From positions 1-19,898 of the forward strand of contig CANJHY010000082.1 in the NCBI GenBank assembly GCA_947474275.1: 19,898 nucleotides of DNA. The letters run 5' to 3'. The stretch comes from PALSA-1004 sp947474275 (GTDB lineage Bacteria; Pseudomonadota; Gammaproteobacteria; Burkholderiales; SG8-41). Shown one piece after another: positions 17,411 to 19,898 of this stretch (positions are counted from its first letter, which is position 1; each line of letters opens with the position of its first letter). Both the position numbers and the translations under genes were made by a program. Under the pieces are notes generated by a model. That model searched no databases, was not told where the DNA came from, and worked only from the letters and a program-made list of their open reading frames with translations.

Positions 17411-17431
17411 TTCTCTTTTGATTACAAACCC

Positions 17432-18307
17432 TTGCCACCTTTTCCGCTAGTGGCAGGGGCTTGCCCCACCTTGATCAGTCCAGACCTGCATAGCCATTCA
17501 ACCTGCTCCGACGGGACTTTGACGCCGGACGAACTGGTGGCGCGCGCCGTGAAACGCGGATTGGCAGTCCTCGCTTTGACTGACCACGACGACACCAGCG
17601 GGCTTGCGCCCGCGCATGTTGCGGCGCAACGCCTTGGCTTAACGCTGGTAAACGGCGTCGAGATTTCGGTGACCTGGCGCACGCAGACCCTGCACATCGT
17701 CGGTCTGGGCATAGATCCGGCCAATGCCGGACTGCAGGCCGGGCTCGCCGCAACCCGCGGCGGCCGTAACGTGCGTGCGGATAAAATTGTCGCCGCTTTC
17801 GATGCGCTGGGGATAGCCGGCAGCCAGGATGGGGCGCGGGAATTTGCCGCCAATACCGAGATGATCAGCCGCACGCATTTTGCGCGTTTTCTCGTCAAGC
17901 GCGGCTTGGTGAAGGACATGAAAAGCGCGTTCAAACGTTATCTCGGCGGCGGTCAACCGTGTTTCGTGCCGCATCAGTGGGCAAGTCTTGACGATGCGGT
18001 GAAGTGGATCAACGGCAGCGGCGGCGTGGCGGTCATCGCGCACCCCGGACGCTATCCGCTGGATACCGCGCAGATGCGCGACTTGCTTGCAGAGTTTCGC
18101 GACCTGGGAGGCGCCGCTATCGAAGTCGTCAGCAGCAGCCATAAGCCGCAGCAATACGCGGTGTTCGCCGCGCACGCGCGCGAGTTCGGGCTGGCGGCTT
18201 CGAGCGGCTCGGATTTTCATTCGCCGGCTGAAAGCTATTTCGACCTCGGCAGCCTGCCCGCGCTGCCGGCGGGACTGGTGCCCGTCTGGCACATGCTCGG
18301 CGTCTGA
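17432..18307 (+). CDS. rnm: PHP-domain phosphatase/5'-3' exoribonuclease (RNase AM, YciV/TrpH)
   Basis: A PHP-superfamily metal-dependent phosphoesterase of up to 291 residues. In E. coli the YciV family trims 5' ends of ribosomal RNAs (RNase AM), and relatives hydrolyse 3',5'-nucleoside bisphosphates. Metal-binding motifs are complete: DLHSHS (H20, H22), SDG, LTDHDD (51-54), VNGVEIS, RTHFAR, IAHPGRY and GSDFHSP. The start is uncertain. The coordinates use TTG 17432; TTG 17471, giving MISPDLHSHS, fits the compact N-terminus usual in the family, and GTG 17450 is also possible. Between these candidates lie two small inverted repeats (17433-17455 and 17456-17467). The next gene is yciO, as in E. 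coli, which supports the identity. Confidence 0.87.
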   Translation: MPPFPLVAGACPTLISPDLHSHSTCSDGTLTPDELVARAVKRGLAVLALTDHDDTSGLAPAHVAAQRLGLTLVNGVEISVTWRTQTLHIVGLGIDPANAGLQAGLAATRGGRNVRADKIVAAFDALGIAGSQDGAREFAANTEMISRTHFARFLVKRGLVKDMKSAFKRYLGGGQPCFVPHQWASLDDAVKWINGSGGVAVIAHPGRYPLDTAQMRDLLAEFRDLGGAAIEVVSSSHKPQQYAVFAAHAREFGLAASSGSDFHSPAESYFDLGSLPALPAGLVPVWHMLGV

Positions 18308-18348
18308 TTTGGAACCCGCTCGACTTTTCCGCGGCTGATGCAACTACC

Positions 18349-18984
18349 TTGAGCCAGTTTTTCTCCCTCCATCCCGATAATCCGCAGTTGCGCTTGATAC
18401 GCCAGGCGGTCGGCATCATTCGCGCCGGCGGCGTGGTCGTGCTGCCGACCGATTCATGCTACGCGCTGGGTTGCCACGTCGGCGACAAGGCGGCCATGGA
18501 GCGCATCCGCGTCATACGCGAGGTCGATGCGCGCCACCATTTCGGCCTGCTGTGCCGCGATCTGGGCGAAGCGGCAACTTACGCGCGCATAGACGACCGG
18601 CAGTTCCGGCTGATCAAGGCGGCGACGCCCGGCAGCTACACTTTCATATTGCAGGCGACGCGCGAAGTGCCGCGACGGCTGCTGCATCCGAAGCGCAAGA
18701 CTATCGGCGTGCGCATACCTTCGCACCCGGTGGTGCATGCGCTGCTCTCGGAACTCGCGGAACCGTTGTTGTCCTCGACCCTGATATTGCCGGGCAGCAA
18801 GGAGCCATTGAACGATGCGGCTGAAATACGCGACCGTCTGGAGCATCACGTCGATCTGATAATCGACAGCGGGTCGTGCGGCATAGTGCCAACCACAGTC
18901 GTCGATCTGACTGCCGACATGCCGGTCATTACGCGCCAGGGCAGGGGTGCCGCCAATCTGCTGGGAGAACTTGTTGGAGCTTAA
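18349..18984 (+). CDS. yciO: YciO, Sua5/YrdC-like threonylcarbamoyl-AMP synthase family protein
   Basis: A 211-residue protein of the Sua5/YrdC/YciO family. Sua5/TsaC members make threonylcarbamoyl-AMP for the t6A37 base of ANN-decoding tRNAs. YciO is a paralog whose cellular role is less settled. The start TTG 18349 gives MSQFFSLHPDNPQ, which matches the E. coli YciO start (MSQFF, HPDNPQ) closely and outweighs the unusual start codon. Family motifs follow: VVLPTDSCYALGC, FGLLCRDL, PGSYTFIL, RKTIGVRIPSHP and the closing VDLT and ITRQGRG. The KRxR/SxN signature of true TsaC is altered (RVIREVDARHHF; LSSTL), as in YciO. It lies 41 bases after the PHP gene and overlaps the next gene by about 11 bases, pointing to one transcript. 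Confidence 0.9.
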   Translation: MSQFFSLHPDNPQLRLIRQAVGIIRAGGVVVLPTDSCYALGCHVGDKAAMERIRVIREVDARHHFGLLCRDLGEAATYARIDDRQFRLIKAATPGSYTFILQATREVPRRLLHPKRKTIGVRIPSHPVVHALLSELAEPLLSSTLILPGSKEPLNDAAEIRDRLEHHVDLIIDSGSCGIVPTTVVDLTADMPVITRQGRGAANLLGELVGA

Positions 18985-19675
18985 CGTAGTTCAGAAAATC
19001 GCGGTATTCGCCTTGCCGATATTATTCGCGATTACGCTGCACGAAGCGGCACACGGCTATGTGGCAAAACACTTCGGTGACATGACTGCTTATGCGGCGG
19101 GTCGCGTCAGCCTGAATCCGCTGCGGCATATCGACCTCCTCGGCACCATCATAGTGCCGCTGGCCACGCTTTTGCTGACCAGCTTCATGTTCGGGTGGGC
19201 CAAGCCGGTGCCGGTCAATTTTGCCAACCTGCGCAATCCCAAGCGCGACATGCTGTGGGTGGCGGCGGCAGGGCCGTTCAGCAATCTTTTCATGGCGTTG
19301 CTATGGGCGCTGGTGCTCAACGTCGGAGCAGGACTTGCACCGAGCAATACCGCGGCGATCTGGCTGCTATTCGTCGGGGCGTCGGGTATTTTCGTCAATG
19401 TCATATTCTTTGTGCTCAATCTGTTTCCGCTGCCGCCGCTCGATGGCGGACGTATCGCGGTGAGCCTGCTGCCGCATAATATGGCCTGGAAATTCGCGCA
19501 GATAGAACGTTTCGGCTTCATCATTCTGTTGGCGTTATTATTCACCGGCGTGCTCGGAATGCTATTGTCGCCGCTGATTGCCCTGTCGCTCTCGGGCATC
19601 GCAGCGATATTCGGCATACCGGAGGCCGGGCTTTATCAGGTATTGCGGTTCCTGCATCTCGTCGGAACCCGTTAA
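18974..19675 (+). CDS. Site-2 protease family membrane metalloprotease (M50)
   Basis: A 233-residue polytopic membrane protein of the M50 site-2 protease family. The zinc site is H23-EAA-H27 in the first helix and D157 in NLFPLPPLDGGR of a later helix. About five or six membrane segments are visible. The segment GWAKPVPVNFANLRNPKRD between them is typical of the short bacterial subgroup without PDZ domain. Related enzymes cut membrane-embedded substrates, but this subgroup's substrates are unknown. The start is TTG 18974 (MELNVVQKI), inside the end of yciO, with GGGAGA 5-10 bases upstream; TTG 18971 or an ATG-like frame start at 18947 are alternatives. The neighbours yciO and trpS form a recurrent betaproteobacterial cluster. 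Confidence 0.9.
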   Translation: MELNVVQKIAVFALPILFAITLHEAAHGYVAKHFGDMTAYAAGRVSLNPLRHIDLLGTIIVPLATLLLTSFMFGWAKPVPVNFANLRNPKRDMLWVAAAGPFSNLFMALLWALVLNVGAGLAPSNTAAIWLLFVGASGIFVNVIFFVLNLFPLPPLDGGRIAVSLLPHNMAWKFAQIERFGFIILLALLFTGVLGMLLSPLIALSLSGIAAIFGIPEAGLYQVLRFLHLVGTR

Positions 19676-19695
19676 GCGCTAGAGGATTTGCGTAT

Positions 19696-19898
19696 ATGTT
19701 CGTCGATCGCGTTTTATCAGGCATGCGCCCAACGGGTGCGCTGCATCTCGGCCACTATCACGGCGTGCTCAAAAACTGGATCAGGCTGCAGCATGAGTTC
19801 GAATGCCTGTTCTTCGTCGCCGACTGGCACGCACTGACCACGCATTACGATACGCCAGACATCATCGAGAAAAACACCTGGGACATGGCGATCGACTG
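19696..19898 (+). CDS. trpS: Tryptophan--tRNA ligase (N-terminal part, cut by window edge)
   Basis: The first 67 codons of a class I tryptophanyl-tRNA synthetase, which charges tRNA-Trp in the cytoplasm. ATG 19696 is preceded by GAGGAT (19682-19687). The product starts MFVDRVLSGMRPTGALHLGHYHG, containing the nucleotide-binding HIGH motif as HLGH, then FFVADWHALTTHY, a standard TrpRS segment. The KMSKS region lies beyond the window. It follows the protease gene by 20 bases, so it probably shares its transcript. Confidence 0.95.
   Translation, partial: MFVDRVLSGMRPTGALHLGHYHGVLKNWIRLQHEFECLFFVADWHALTTHYDTPDIIEKNTWDMAID

Overview
The window looks like chromosomal DNA of a betaproteobacterium, in the Burkholderiales/Nitrosomonadales range. 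I infer this from the GC-rich base composition, two Bug/TctC-type solute receptors, and the gene order PHP phosphatase, yciO, site-2 protease, trpS. No genus can be named from the sequence alone. I saw no insertion sequence, prophage, CRISPR array, rRNA or tRNA. Most of the window is housekeeping or metabolic backbone, with some sulfur-linked redox genes and one broken gene.

Left part (1-2904). The tail of an FMN-binding glutamate synthase-family protein is followed by a Tat-exported sulfite-oxidase-fold molybdoenzyme (SorA-like). Its stop overlaps the GTG start of a diheme cytochrome c that reads as a SorB-like domain joined to a second cytochrome domain. Convergent to this pair is a haloacid dehalogenase-family gene broken by a frameshift near its start.

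Middle (2944-11789). clpB is preceded by a near-perfect sigma-32 (heat-shock) promoter and followed by a candidate terminator. Next come a PAS-PAS-GGDEF-EAL cyclic-di-GMP protein and two tandem paralogous periplasmic receptors without transporter genes beside them. A four-domain rhodanese gene faces them on the minus strand.

Second redox locus (10167-13352). The rhodanese gene is divergent from a two-gene unit: a cytochrome b561-type membrane subunit and a small sulfite-oxidase-fold molybdoprotein with a Tat-plus-lipobox signal. An inverted repeat lies between the divergent genes. Together they suggest an uncharacterised membrane-bound sulfur-compound or methionine-sulfoxide redox module; its substrate cannot be read from the sequence.

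Right part (13374-19898). rhlE (minus strand) is separated from an HNH nuclease gene by a 411-base non-coding stretch rich in inverted repeats. A minus-strand pair follows: a DUF1223 thioredoxin-fold secreted protein and a four-helix membrane protein built from an internal duplication. Divergent from them runs the tightly packed, probably co-transcribed set rnm/yciV, yciO, site-2 protease and trpS. trpS is cut by the window edge.
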